DNA of 37,386 nt from a bacterium (GTDB taxonomy: Bacteria; Patescibacteriota; Microgenomatia; UBA8517), in assembly GCA_021790215.1 (NCBI GenBank), contig JAJYIG010000006.1, forward strand, positions 1-37,386, given 5' to 3'. Below the pieces are notes generated by a model, which worked only from the letters and a program-made list of their open reading frames with translations, did no database searches and was not told where the DNA came from. Shown in pieces: positions 8,076 to 15,221 of this stretch. How positions within the stretch are numbered: position 1 is the first letter of the stretch; every line of letters begins with the position of its first letter. The position numbers and the translations under genes are program-made.

Positions 8076-9176
8076 TTACAATAATTTATATTTGAAGGTT
8101 GCACCTTTATTGTCCGGTTTAAAATGATAGATGGCGTCAATGCCTAAATCTCTAAAGTGATCATCTGCTATTTTGGGGTTTGAGGTAAGAATAACCAAAT
8201 TTGGTCCGACACTCGAAACGAAAGCAGTGACAACCTCCTGATTAAACCTTAAACTTGCCAAACTATTCATCATTTCTATCATACCAACCCCGGGACAAAG
8301 CATGTCAATAGATGTTTGAATGTCTCCATATCGATTCAGAGTATAGTCAAAAACAACCTCTCCCACAGTTTTAAAATCACCCCTATTCATAGCTGGTATC
8401 ACAATCTCACTAACCACTTTCTCCTTAACACCCGACCACTCAGCATCTAACTTTTGGTAGTAAACAAAAACTTTTTGAAAAACAGCTTCCATCTCTCCTA
8501 TATAATCCTGTCTATTAATGTATGGAACTCCGAGCACATAGACTAAGTCTTCGGGAATGGAAACTTTACCCAAAACACGTAACCCTTCCCCAAGAGCTAC
8601 AACTCCTCCTCCAAAAAGAGAGACTGCTCCAACTCCACCTGTACTTGGCTCCATAGCAAGAAGTCCTGGCTTCGAGGTTTCCTCACCATAGTTTTGAGGT
8701 AAATATTTGATCAGCTGTTCAGAACTAAACGGGCTACCAAACAATTCATTTGTTGCATAAGCTACCGCGTGTTGAACGGCCGCTGCTGAAGCTAGACCAA
8801 CATGTTTTTCCCTAAAATCATTGTGCGCTTCAACACGCAACCCAAACTGTTCCATCCCAATTCCATTCCTAATAATCTTTGCGGCATGTTCCGCAACCAA
8901 AGGTCTGTCTGAATTCTGATCGACTTTCACACCACCTCCCTCGACTAGACTAACTTTTGCAGTTGTGAAAGCTGCCACTGAAAAATCTATTACACCCACA
9001 TCATATAAACCCATCCTTGAAGGGTTCCCAAACTTCGAAGGCCAAATCAAAAAGGAGCCAAACCTTGACGGGACTGTGCATTCCACCTCTTTATATTTAA
9101 TTACTGGCTCCTTTTCTGGTTGCTCAGAATTCAACACGCTGCCAGGCTGGAAAAACTCATATTCAAATCGACCCAT
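8076..9176 (-). CDS. GHMP-superfamily protein, beta-RFAP synthase-like
   Basis: Several features follow the GHMP fold as seen in archaeal beta-ribofuranosylaminobenzene 5'-phosphate synthases. There is an N-terminal GLYDVGVIDFSVAAF strand, a glycine/alanine-rich motif EKHVGLASAAAVQHAVAYA (where GHMP kinases have PxxxGLGSS), PSTGGVGAVSLFGGGVV, and a late SSVGPNLVIL strand. The protein is 366 aa, a little longer than the archaeal enzymes. The archaeal enzyme joins a phosphoribosyl group to para-aminobenzoate-type substrates in methanopterin synthesis. Whether this protein does so is unknown; a small-molecule kinase role is an alternative. It pairs with the downstream P-loop kinase. Confidence 0.5.
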   Translation of the reverse strand: MGRFEYEFFQPGSVLNSEQPEKEPVIKYKEVECTVPSRFGSFLIWPSKFGNPSRMGLYDVGVIDFSVAAFTTAKVSLVEGGGVKVDQNSDRPLVAEHAAKIIRNGIGMEQFGLRVEAHNDFREKHVGLASAAAVQHAVAYATNELFGSPFSSEQLIKYLPQNYGEETSKPGLLAMEPSTGGVGAVSLFGGGVVALGEGLRVLGKVSIPEDLVYVLGVPYINRQDYIGEMEAVFQKVFVYYQKLDAEWSGVKEKVVSEIVIPAMNRGDFKTVGEVVFDYTLNRYGDIQTSIDMLCPGVGMIEMMNSLASLRFNQEVVTAFVSSVGPNLVILTSNPKIADDHFRDLGIDAIYHFKPDNKGATFKYKLL

Positions 9177-9223
9177 AATTATTCTGTTGGCAGAAGTATA
9201 AATCTACTAAAGGAAAAGTCTAT

Positions 9224-9610
9224 TTATTCATGGTGCACCCCAAGTAGATGCAACGCTCCATGTTCGATAAGCTCATAAACTCTTTCATCAATCAAAACAT
9301 TTTCTTCTTGAGCTTCCCTTACTGCCTGAGGATAACATACGATAATTTCTCCCAAGTGAATTTTATTATCCGGCGGATAGACGAAGCCCCCTTTAGACTC
9401 ACTCGGAACAAATGACAAAACATTATGAAGTTTTTTGTCTTTGAGATATTTCCAGGCAAGGTCCAACATTTTCTTTTCCCCAACAATTGCAACTGAAACC
9501 TCAGCATCAGAGACTATACCGTTTTTCGTGAAAAAATCGGACAATTTTTTCTTTATTATGGGAGTTTTAACCGGATAATTAGACTGTTTTGTAATAAAAA
9601 CTTTGATCAT
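9224..9610 (-). CDS. ybeY: Endoribonuclease YbeY
   Basis: Zinc-dependent RNase involved in rRNA maturation and ribosome quality control. The signature HGALHLLGVHH gives three zinc-binding histidines H117, H121 and H127; the usual Asp before the last His is replaced by His. The protein is 128 aa and ends one residue after the motif, shorter than most YbeY proteins, but all the metal ligands remain. It is 18 nt downstream of the yqeY-like gene on the same strand. Confidence 0.9.
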   Translation of the reverse strand: MIKVFITKQSNYPVKTPIIKKKLSDFFTKNGIVSDAEVSVAIVGEKKMLDLAWKYLKDKKLHNVLSFVPSESKGGFVYPPDNKIHLGEIIVCYPQAVREAQEENVLIDERVYELIEHGALHLLGVHHE

Positions 9611-9628
9611 ATTTCGAAGAAATCCGAT

Positions 9629-10066
9629 TTATTTTAATTTACCTCTGACAATTTCTGCCACTTTTCCACCATCAACTCCGGGGGCATGTTCTTTAACGTA
9701 ACCGATTACTCTACCCATATCTGCAATCGATACGGCGCCGGTTGCTTTAATGGATTCATCAATCAGATGATTAAGTTCTTCCTCACTCATTTCCGGGGGT
9801 AAATACTTCTGCAAAATTTTGAGCTCGCTCTCTTCTTTTTGGGCACGATCCGGAGCATTGCCTTTCTTATACATTTCTATTGCCTCTTTTCTCTTTTTTG
9901 CTTCGCGCCGGATGACAACCAATTCTTCCTCATCCGAAAGTTCATGCTGTTTATCAATTTGCTCGTAATTAAAGGCTGAGAGGAGAAGCCGCAAAGTTGA
10001 GACCCGAATTTCATCATGTGCCTTCATCGCCTCGCCGATTAATTTTGTGAGATCTTTTGATAACAT
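9629..10066 (-). CDS. yqeY: GatB/YqeY domain protein
   Basis: Full-length (145 aa) stand-alone YqeY protein. It has the N-terminal helical part (LIGEAMKAHDEIRVSTLRLL), the central KKRKEAIEMYKKGNAPDRA and ELKILQKYLPPEMSEEEL segments, and the C-terminal MGRVIGYVKEHAPGVDGGKV. The domain is related to the tRNA-binding end of amidotransferase subunit GatB. The physiological role of the free-standing form is not settled. It lies directly upstream of ybeY in the same transcription unit. Confidence 0.93.
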   Translation of the reverse strand: MLSKDLTKLIGEAMKAHDEIRVSTLRLLLSAFNYEQIDKQHELSDEEELVVIRREAKKRKEAIEMYKKGNAPDRAQKEESELKILQKYLPPEMSEEELNHLIDESIKATGAVSIADMGRVIGYVKEHAPGVDGGKVAEIVRGKLK

Positions 10067-10106
10067 ACTTTTTATATTACAAAATTACCCTGGAAAGTTT
10101 GAGAAA

Positions 10107-10601
10107 TCATAGTTTATATCCAATGTCTCTTAAAAACTTTTTCCTCTTTTTAATATCTTCATTACCTTCAACCCCCAAAGAAGAGCCTCCGTCAACAACT
10201 CCGACAATTGCCCTGCCTCTAGAAGTCTCGGCTAAAATAACCTGCGCAGGATTGGCTGTTGCACAAAAGATATTAGTAACTTCATGAACCGATTGTACCG
10301 TCTTTAAGACATTGATAGGATAAAATCCTTCACCCAAGAACAATATGAAACTGTGCCCTGCTGCAATCTTTTTCAAGTTTTTCTTTGCAAGATCAATCAT
10401 TTTTTTATCGGTTCCGGACCATCTAATTAGCCTTTCACCCGAAGCTTCGCAAAAAGCCAGTCCGAATTTTATTCCTGGAACAGCATCCATTAGAGACTCG
10501 TGGATGTCTTCAACGGTTTTAATGAAGTGACTTTGACCCAAAATAAAATTGACGGGCTCAGGTTTCTCGATTGTTACAATCTCAAAATTTATTCCGTCCA
10601 T
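10107..10601 (-). CDS. DUF355 / COG1839 adenosine-specific kinase-like protein
   Basis: Strong family signature: IEKPEPVNFILGQSHFIKTV near the start, then PGIKFGLAFCEASGERLIR, AGHSFILFLGEGFYPINVL, ATANPAQVILAETSRGRAIV and a final LRDIGYKL. The family is common in Archaea and deep-branching bacteria; database names call it adenosine-specific kinase, but function is poorly established. The frame is open further upstream, with ATG codons at 10625 and 10646. I prefer the ATG at 10601 because family members start only a few residues before the IEKPE motif; none of the starts has a clear Shine-Dalgarno. It lies between proS and yqeY. Confidence 0.85.
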   Translation of the reverse strand: MDGINFEIVTIEKPEPVNFILGQSHFIKTVEDIHESLMDAVPGIKFGLAFCEASGERLIRWSGTDKKMIDLAKKNLKKIAAGHSFILFLGEGFYPINVLKTVQSVHEVTNIFCATANPAQVILAETSRGRAIVGVVDGGSSLGVEGNEDIKKRKKFLRDIGYKL

Positions 10602-10667
10602 AGAGCCCAGTATAATTATTTTCATGAAACTGAACAAGTAGCGCAAAGTATGTCAGAAGATGGATAC

Positions 10668-11897
10668 TTAGATATTCAGTCTTGAAGTTATCTCTTCAAA
10701 ACTCAGAAGTTCGGATTTTTCGGAAGTTCTTTCTTTCCACTCAATTTTATCTCCTGTCTTCCCGGAAACAATCAAACGGACAGGAATACCAATCAAATCT
10801 GCATCTGAAAACTTTTCCCCCGCAGAAACCTCCCTGTCATCCCACAAAACATCCACACCAGCATCTTTCAACTTTCGATAGACTTCTTCCCCATGCCCCC
10901 CTGGTAGCTCAATCAAATGAACATCAAATGGTGCAACTTGCGGATGCCAGATGATACCTTTCTCATCATGCGAAACTTCAACCAAAGTTCCCATTACACG
11001 GGTCGGGCCAATACCGTAGCTTCCAAACCAAACAAGTTTCTTGCCTCCGTCTTTATCAGTAAAATACATTCCCATTCTCTCAGCGTACCAAGTTCCAAGG
11101 GGAAATATATTTCCGACCTCTACGCAGCCTTCCTTTTTAACAATTTTGCCTTCTTTGCATTTGGGACAAGATTCCCCTTCCTTACCCTCAAAGATTTCCC
11201 TATTTTGGGCAAAATCGCACTTATCGCATGTGTAAATAATATCCTCCCCTCCGGCATCCAAAACCTGAAATTCGTGTGTGAATTTATCTGTAAAAACACC
11301 TCCGGAAGCTTCAACCACTTTAAAGTTAAAACTTAATCTGTTAAAAATTTTCCTGTAAGCCTCTTTAACTTTTTCGTAGTAATCCATCAAATCTTTCTCT
11401 GTAGCGTGTGCCGAGTAAAGATCTTTCATCATAAATTCCCTGCCCCTTAGAATTCCGCTTCGTGCCCGGGGCTCATGTCTGAATTTAGTCGAGAAGTGGT
11501 AGACAGAAACAGGCAGATCTTGATAGCTTTTAATATTTTTCCGGAGTAGGTCCATAACAATTTCTTCGTGGGTAAAAGAAAGTACATATTCTTTACCATG
11601 CACATCTTTAAGTTTATACATTATCTCGTCAGCCTTATCCCATCTTCCTGTTTCGCTCCAAATTTCTTTTGGGTGAAGAAGAGGCATTAACATCTCCTGA
11701 GCATCAACTGCGTTCATTTCTTCTCTGATTATTTGGTTAATCTTTTGTACAACCCGAAAGCCAAGAGGAAGAAGTGTCCAACTTCCAGCCATAAGTTGGT
11801 CGATAAAACCCGCGCGAACTAAGAGTTTGTGATTAATGCTTACCGCTTCTTTAGGAGCTTCTTTCCGAGTTTTGGGGAAAAGTTGAGATTGTTTCAT
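10668..11897 (-). CDS. proS: Prolyl-tRNA synthetase (short form)
   Basis: Class II synthetase that charges tRNA-Pro. Visible are the substrate loop THEEIVMDLLRK, motif 2 FRHEPRARSGILRGREF, the Cys-containing segment CDKCDFAQN ... CPKCKEGKIV, and the motif 3 region FGSYGIGPTRVMGTL, followed by the anticodon-binding domain (VDVLWDDREVSAGEKFSDADL). At 409 aa it is much shorter than the roughly 570-residue bacterial enzyme. The usual editing insertion between motifs 2 and 3 is absent and is replaced by a short zinc-ribbon-like stretch. It is upstream of the DUF355 gene and downstream of rseP. Confidence 0.93.
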   Translation of the reverse strand: MKQSQLFPKTRKEAPKEAVSINHKLLVRAGFIDQLMAGSWTLLPLGFRVVQKINQIIREEMNAVDAQEMLMPLLHPKEIWSETGRWDKADEIMYKLKDVHGKEYVLSFTHEEIVMDLLRKNIKSYQDLPVSVYHFSTKFRHEPRARSGILRGREFMMKDLYSAHATEKDLMDYYEKVKEAYRKIFNRLSFNFKVVEASGGVFTDKFTHEFQVLDAGGEDIIYTCDKCDFAQNREIFEGKEGESCPKCKEGKIVKKEGCVEVGNIFPLGTWYAERMGMYFTDKDGGKKLVWFGSYGIGPTRVMGTLVEVSHDEKGIIWHPQVAPFDVHLIELPGGHGEEVYRKLKDAGVDVLWDDREVSAGEKFSDADLIGIPVRLIVSGKTGDKIEWKERTSEKSELLSFEEITSRLNI

Positions 11898-11921
11898 TTG
11901 AAAAATATTTTATCACAGGGT

Positions 11922-13016
11922 TTACTGATTAGTCATCGAATTAATAAACCCGGTTATGTTTCCCTTCACCATAACCAATCTTCTCACATCACCAATGGTA
12001 ATTATCAAAATAAGAGTCAGTAGAATCACCATACCGGCAGTATGAATGGCTGCCTCAACTTTGGGGGAAACTCTTCTTCTTGTCACAGCCTCAATAACGA
12101 TAAAGAGAAGACGCCCTCCGTCGAGTGCCGGAAAAGGAAGAATGTTAAGAATTGCTAAGTTCACAGACAAAATACCCACAAAATTGACCAGAGTCAAAAT
12201 CCCATAATGAGCCGCTTCTGTTGTCACCGCAAAAATTCCTACTGGACCGGAAACTCCTTGGGGTACTTTTCCAACTGAAAGCTCCGTAATAATTCCCCAA
12301 AGCCCTGTAAGAATTGTTTCGCCCCAAAAGATAGCATCCTTAAAGCCGTAATAAATTCCGTAAAAAGGACGTTGCCAAATCGGGGGGAAATAAATTTCCG
12401 TCGTGGTTATAACAACACCCAAGGGACCCTCATCTTTCGGAGGATTTGCCCTTGGAGTAACCTCCAATTTCCTATTTTGTGTTTGCACTTCCATCTTTTT
12501 TCCCTCCTGCGTATCCACATATGATATAAAATCGTTTAAGTTTGTAAACGTCCTTCCATTGACAGATGTTATAACATCTCCCACCTTAAACCCGGCAGCA
12601 ACTGCAGGTGAACCTGGGATGATATCGACAACTTTAATTTGATGAGTATCCCGGGGAATTCCTGTGGAGGAATAGAAAATGGTAAAAGCCACGATTGCCA
12701 GAATAAAATTCATAACAACTCCCGCAGTTACCACCAAAGTGCGAGTCAGTTTTCCTTTATTTAAAAACGCTTTCTTGGGATCAGTAATTGAACCTTCCTC
12801 CTGCTCTCCGTGAAGCCTTACAAACCCTCCAAAAGGAAGTAGGTTTAAAGAATAAATCGTGTCGCCTATTTTTTTACCCAATACTCTAGGCGGCAGACCA
12901 AGACCAAACTCTTCGACCATAATCCCGGATTTTTTGGCAACAATAAAATGTCCAAATTCATGGACCAGAACAAGTACAGAAAGTACAATCAAAAAAATCA
13001 GGATTGATATGAGCAT
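11922..13016 (-). CDS. rseP: RseP-type site-2 membrane metalloprotease
   Basis: Zinc intramembrane protease. The active-site HEFGH is at residues 19-23 in the first membrane helix, a PDZ domain covers about 125-200 (IPGSPAVAAGFKVGDVITSV), and the second metal motif NILPFPALDGGRL lies near residue 305, followed by the last helices. At 364 aa it is of usual length with one PDZ domain. It is in the conserved frr-rseP-proS neighbourhood. A second, smaller M50 protease is at 34253. Confidence 0.94.
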   Translation of the reverse strand: MLISILIFLIVLSVLVLVHEFGHFIVAKKSGIMVEEFGLGLPPRVLGKKIGDTIYSLNLLPFGGFVRLHGEQEEGSITDPKKAFLNKGKLTRTLVVTAGVVMNFILAIVAFTIFYSSTGIPRDTHQIKVVDIIPGSPAVAAGFKVGDVITSVNGRTFTNLNDFISYVDTQEGKKMEVQTQNRKLEVTPRANPPKDEGPLGVVITTTEIYFPPIWQRPFYGIYYGFKDAIFWGETILTGLWGIITELSVGKVPQGVSGPVGIFAVTTEAAHYGILTLVNFVGILSVNLAILNILPFPALDGGRLLFIVIEAVTRRRVSPKVEAAIHTAGMVILLTLILIITIGDVRRLVMVKGNITGFINSMTNQ

Positions 13017-13071
13017 AATAGGAGTATAGCAAAAAATACTGAGAAAGGGTTTATAGAAACGTCAAAAGGTT

Positions 13072-13269
13072 TTATTTTCTTTCGCAAAATGGGCACGAGA
13101 TTTCTTGGCATTCGTTGCCCAACATTGGTATAGTCTTTCCATCTCTATTACAAATACCTCTAAGACGATCAACAAAAGCCAATACCTTACAATTATCGGG
13201 TGTTACTTCCTCAGGATTCCCGATAGGAACATCCAAAAGTTCTATTGTGTCGTTAGCATCTCTATTCAT
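13072..13269 (-). CDS. Small cysteine-containing protein of unknown function (65 aa)
   Basis: Not recognised. Five cysteines are present, the last three in NECQEISCPFCERK, giving a CxxC near the C-terminus that could bind zinc. It starts MNRDANDTIELLD. It is 9 nt downstream of frr on the same strand, which supports co-transcription. There is no membrane segment. It could be a small zinc protein; there is no further evidence for a role. Confidence 0.55.
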   Translation of the reverse strand: MNRDANDTIELLDVPIGNPEEVTPDNCKVLAFVDRLRGICNRDGKTIPMLGNECQEISCPFCERK

Positions 13270-13278
13270 ATAGATTCT

Positions 13279-13833
13279 TTAAAGTTGCAGCAAATCTGTC
13301 TTCTTTTTCTCCCCCATCTCTTCAATATCTTTTATATACCCATCAGTAATTTCCTGCAACTTTTTCTCTTCAGCGTACTTCTCGTCCTCAGTTATAACTT
13401 TTTCTTCAAATTTCTTTTTTATTTCATGCATCTCATCACCTCTAACTTGCCTGATCATCACCTTCCCATTCTCCAATTTTGCCGAGAGAAGCTTAACATA
13501 CTTTTCCCTATCTTCGGTTGTAAGAGGAGATATTATAATGCGGATTATTTCACCATCTATTGAAGGGTTTAGTCCAATATTCGCCTCAACTATTCCTTTT
13601 CTGATATCCCCGATTATTGACTTATCCCAAGGATTAATAATTATTTGTGAAGGGTCAGGGGCGGTGATGCTCGATAGTTCCATTACTCTAAGTCTTTGGG
13701 TTCCACCATATGCAGGGCATACAATATTTTCGACCAACGAGGTGGTTGCCCGTCCTGTCCGAATTCCTCCGATATCCGATGCCACAGTATCTACTACCGA
13801 CTGCATCTTTACCCGAACTGAAGATTCATCCAT
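13279..13833 (-). CDS. frr: Ribosome recycling factor
   Basis: Splits post-termination ribosomes together with EF-G. The 184-residue length is normal. The DIGGIRTGRATTSLVENI start, the domain II strand region around SSITAPDPSQIIINPWD, and the long C-terminal helix with KIMIRQVRGDE-like sequence (VMIRQVRGDEMHEIKK) are characteristic. It is usually in the order rpsB-tsf-pyrH-frr; here tsf is 70 nt upstream and pyrH is missing. Confidence 0.97.
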   Translation of the reverse strand: MDESSVRVKMQSVVDTVASDIGGIRTGRATTSLVENIVCPAYGGTQRLRVMELSSITAPDPSQIIINPWDKSIIGDIRKGIVEANIGLNPSIDGEIIRIIISPLTTEDREKYVKLLSAKLENGKVMIRQVRGDEMHEIKKKFEEKVITEDEKYAEEKKLQEITDGYIKDIEEMGEKKKTDLLQL

Positions 13834-13903
13834 GAATAATTAACAATTTACATTAAATCTCAAATTTTTCAATTGGCAAACATTATGAAGATAAAAACTA
13901 AAG

Positions 13904-14359
13904 CTATTTTTCACCAAGCCCCATCCTCTCAACCCGACCAAGTCTGATATTCTCGCCGGTTTTGGCAATGACTTCTTTGATAAGATCAGAAACTTTCTTG
14001 GAAGAATCCCTAATAAACTCCTGCTTCTCAAAATTTTCGTCTCCCATTGAAGCTGCCTGCATAGAAAGATCCTTTCCAAGTGTCTCAAAAAGATCGTTTC
14101 TGGCAACAAAGTCTGTTTCGCAAAGAAGTTCAACTATTCCCACAACTTTACCTGTGTGGTGCGCGTAAACAAAAATTTTACCTTCTGAAGTTTCGCGACC
14201 TTCGCTCTTTGAGGCTTTTTCCAAACCCTCTTTTTTCAGAATCTCAAGAGCTTTTTTTTCGTCTCCACCAACCTCTTCCAAAATTTCACGGATTCTGATA
14301 ATCGCAACACCAGTTTCCTCACGAAGTTTTTTTATCTGTACTATATCTATCTTTGCCAT
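13904..14359 (-). CDS. tsf: Elongation factor Ts (short form)
   Basis: Nucleotide-exchange factor for EF-Tu. The protein begins MAKIDIVQIKKLREETGV (UBA-like N-domain) and carries the signature CETDFVARNDLF. The 151-residue length is about half that of E. coli EF-Ts, because the second half of the core and the coiled-coil/C-terminal modules are missing. The frame is open up to 14443, but that part overlaps rpsB and the ATG at 14359 matches the family; it lies one base after the rpsB stop codon, so translation is coupled to rpsB. Confidence 0.94.
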   Translation of the reverse strand: MAKIDIVQIKKLREETGVAIIRIREILEEVGGDEKKALEILKKEGLEKASKSEGRETSEGKIFVYAHHTGKVVGIVELLCETDFVARNDLFETLGKDLSMQAASMGDENFEKQEFIRDSSKKVSDLIKEVIAKTGENIRLGRVERMGLGEK

Positions 14360-14360
14360 A

Positions 14361-15086
14361 CTATTTCTCTTTAGCCTTAACGCTTTTAGCCTGTTTCTTG
14401 GGGGAAGAGATTTTCTTTCCTGCAGATATAGCTTCTTTAACAAGGTTCAAAACATACTCAACAGCAGCCTTGGCATCATCGTTCATGGGAATCGGATAAT
14501 CAATCAGGTCCGGGTCTGCATTAGTATCAACTATACCTATCACAGGAATTTTCCTCTCGTTTGCTTCATGAACTGCGCCAGCTTCTCTTTTGGTATCGAC
14601 AATAAAAACAATATCCGGGATCTTACTCAGAGTTTTGATACCTTCAAAAAATCTTTCAAGTCTTGTAATTTCTCTATCAATAAGAAGTCTTTCTCTCTTT
14701 GTATATTTATCATAAGCTCCGCTAGCCATATTGGCCTTCATTTCTTCCATTTTCTTAACGGATTTCAACATCTGGCCAAAATTAGAAATCGTTCCGCCAA
14801 GCCATCTTTCATTAACATACGGCACTCCAACCTCTTGGGCCACCTCCGCTACCTTATCTTTAATTTGTTTCTTAGTTCCCAAAAGGAGCACAACTTTACC
14901 TTCTTTTACAGACTTTGTAATAAATTCCAATGCGGATTCAAGGAGGGGCTTTGTTTTAGTTAGATCAAAGACATGAACGCCGTTTTCCACCCCATAAATA
15001 TATTCCTCCATTTTGGGGTTCCAACGTCTGGTTTGGTGGCCAAAATGAGCACCGGTATCGATCATTTCTTCAAGTGAGATTTTCAT
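14361..15086 (-). CDS. rpsB: Ribosomal protein uS2
   Basis: Small-subunit protein of 241 aa, with the typical GAHFGHQTRRWNPKM start, VLLLGTKKQIKDKV, NERWLGGTISN and the C-terminal PVIGIVDTNADPDLIDYPIP. The tail is basic (KKISSPKKQAKSVKAKEK). A good Shine-Dalgarno AGGAG lies 11 nt before the ATG. It is the first gene of the rpsB-tsf-frr unit and has a 100-nt structured leader, described separately. Confidence 0.98.
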   Translation of the reverse strand: MKISLEEMIDTGAHFGHQTRRWNPKMEEYIYGVENGVHVFDLTKTKPLLESALEFITKSVKEGKVVLLLGTKKQIKDKVAEVAQEVGVPYVNERWLGGTISNFGQMLKSVKKMEEMKANMASGAYDKYTKRERLLIDREITRLERFFEGIKTLSKIPDIVFIVDTKREAGAVHEANERKIPVIGIVDTNADPDLIDYPIPMNDDAKAAVEYVLNLVKEAISAGKKISSPKKQAKSVKAKEK

Positions 15087-15186
15087 ATATTTTTTGTCTC
15101 CTTAAACCGCCATCAGTCGGAAGTTATAACCCTGAGCGACTACTGCGAGTCGAACGGGATTCCAGGAGACCTGACTGATGTGTGTA
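15087..15186 (-). promoter_or_regulatory. Structured rpsB leader RNA with a possible Shine-Dalgarno-masking pseudoknot
   Basis: On the minus-strand RNA, 5' CATCAGTC (15180-15173) pairs perfectly with GACTGATG (15118-15111). Inside this stem lie GGAA/TTCC, CCC/GGG and CGACT/AGTCG hairpin pairs. Just after the first arm, GTCTCCT (15170-15164) is perfectly complementary to AGGAGAC (15102-15096), which contains the rpsB Shine-Dalgarno. The two helices cross, so together they form a pseudoknot, or they compete. By analogy with known S2 (rpsB) leaders this could be a site where S2 represses its own translation. The pairing is seen directly; the function is inference. Confidence 0.65.
15130..15158. 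repeat. REP-like hairpin inside the rpsB leader
   Basis: CCC-tgag-CGACT / AGTCG-aac-GGG forms a hairpin with a 6-nt loop. The same pattern (CCT-gag-CGACT / AGTCG-a-AGG) occurs before fmt at 33017-33046. Palindromes of the type CCTGAGCGA...TCGAAGG are widespread interspersed repeats in bacterial genomes. Here the repeat may have been taken into the leader structure. Confidence 0.5.
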
Positions 15187-15192
15187 ACTGGT

Positions 15193-15221
15193 ATTGTACC
15201 AAGGCCGGAGGATTTACGCAA
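15193..15221 (-). promoter_or_regulatory. Putative rpsB promoter
   Basis: On the minus strand a TACAAT -10 box (15198-15193) lies 17 nt from TTGCGT (15221-15216), a half-match to the -35 consensus. The predicted start near 15186 puts the first arm of the leader stem within about 6 nt of the RNA 5' end. The promoter overlaps the end of folC, so the rpsB unit can be expressed separately from folC. Confidence 0.5.

Noticed and set aside
9224-9610. YbeY as a broken gene because of its short C-terminus
   Set aside because: All three zinc-binding histidines are present and the frame is intact, so it is probably functional.
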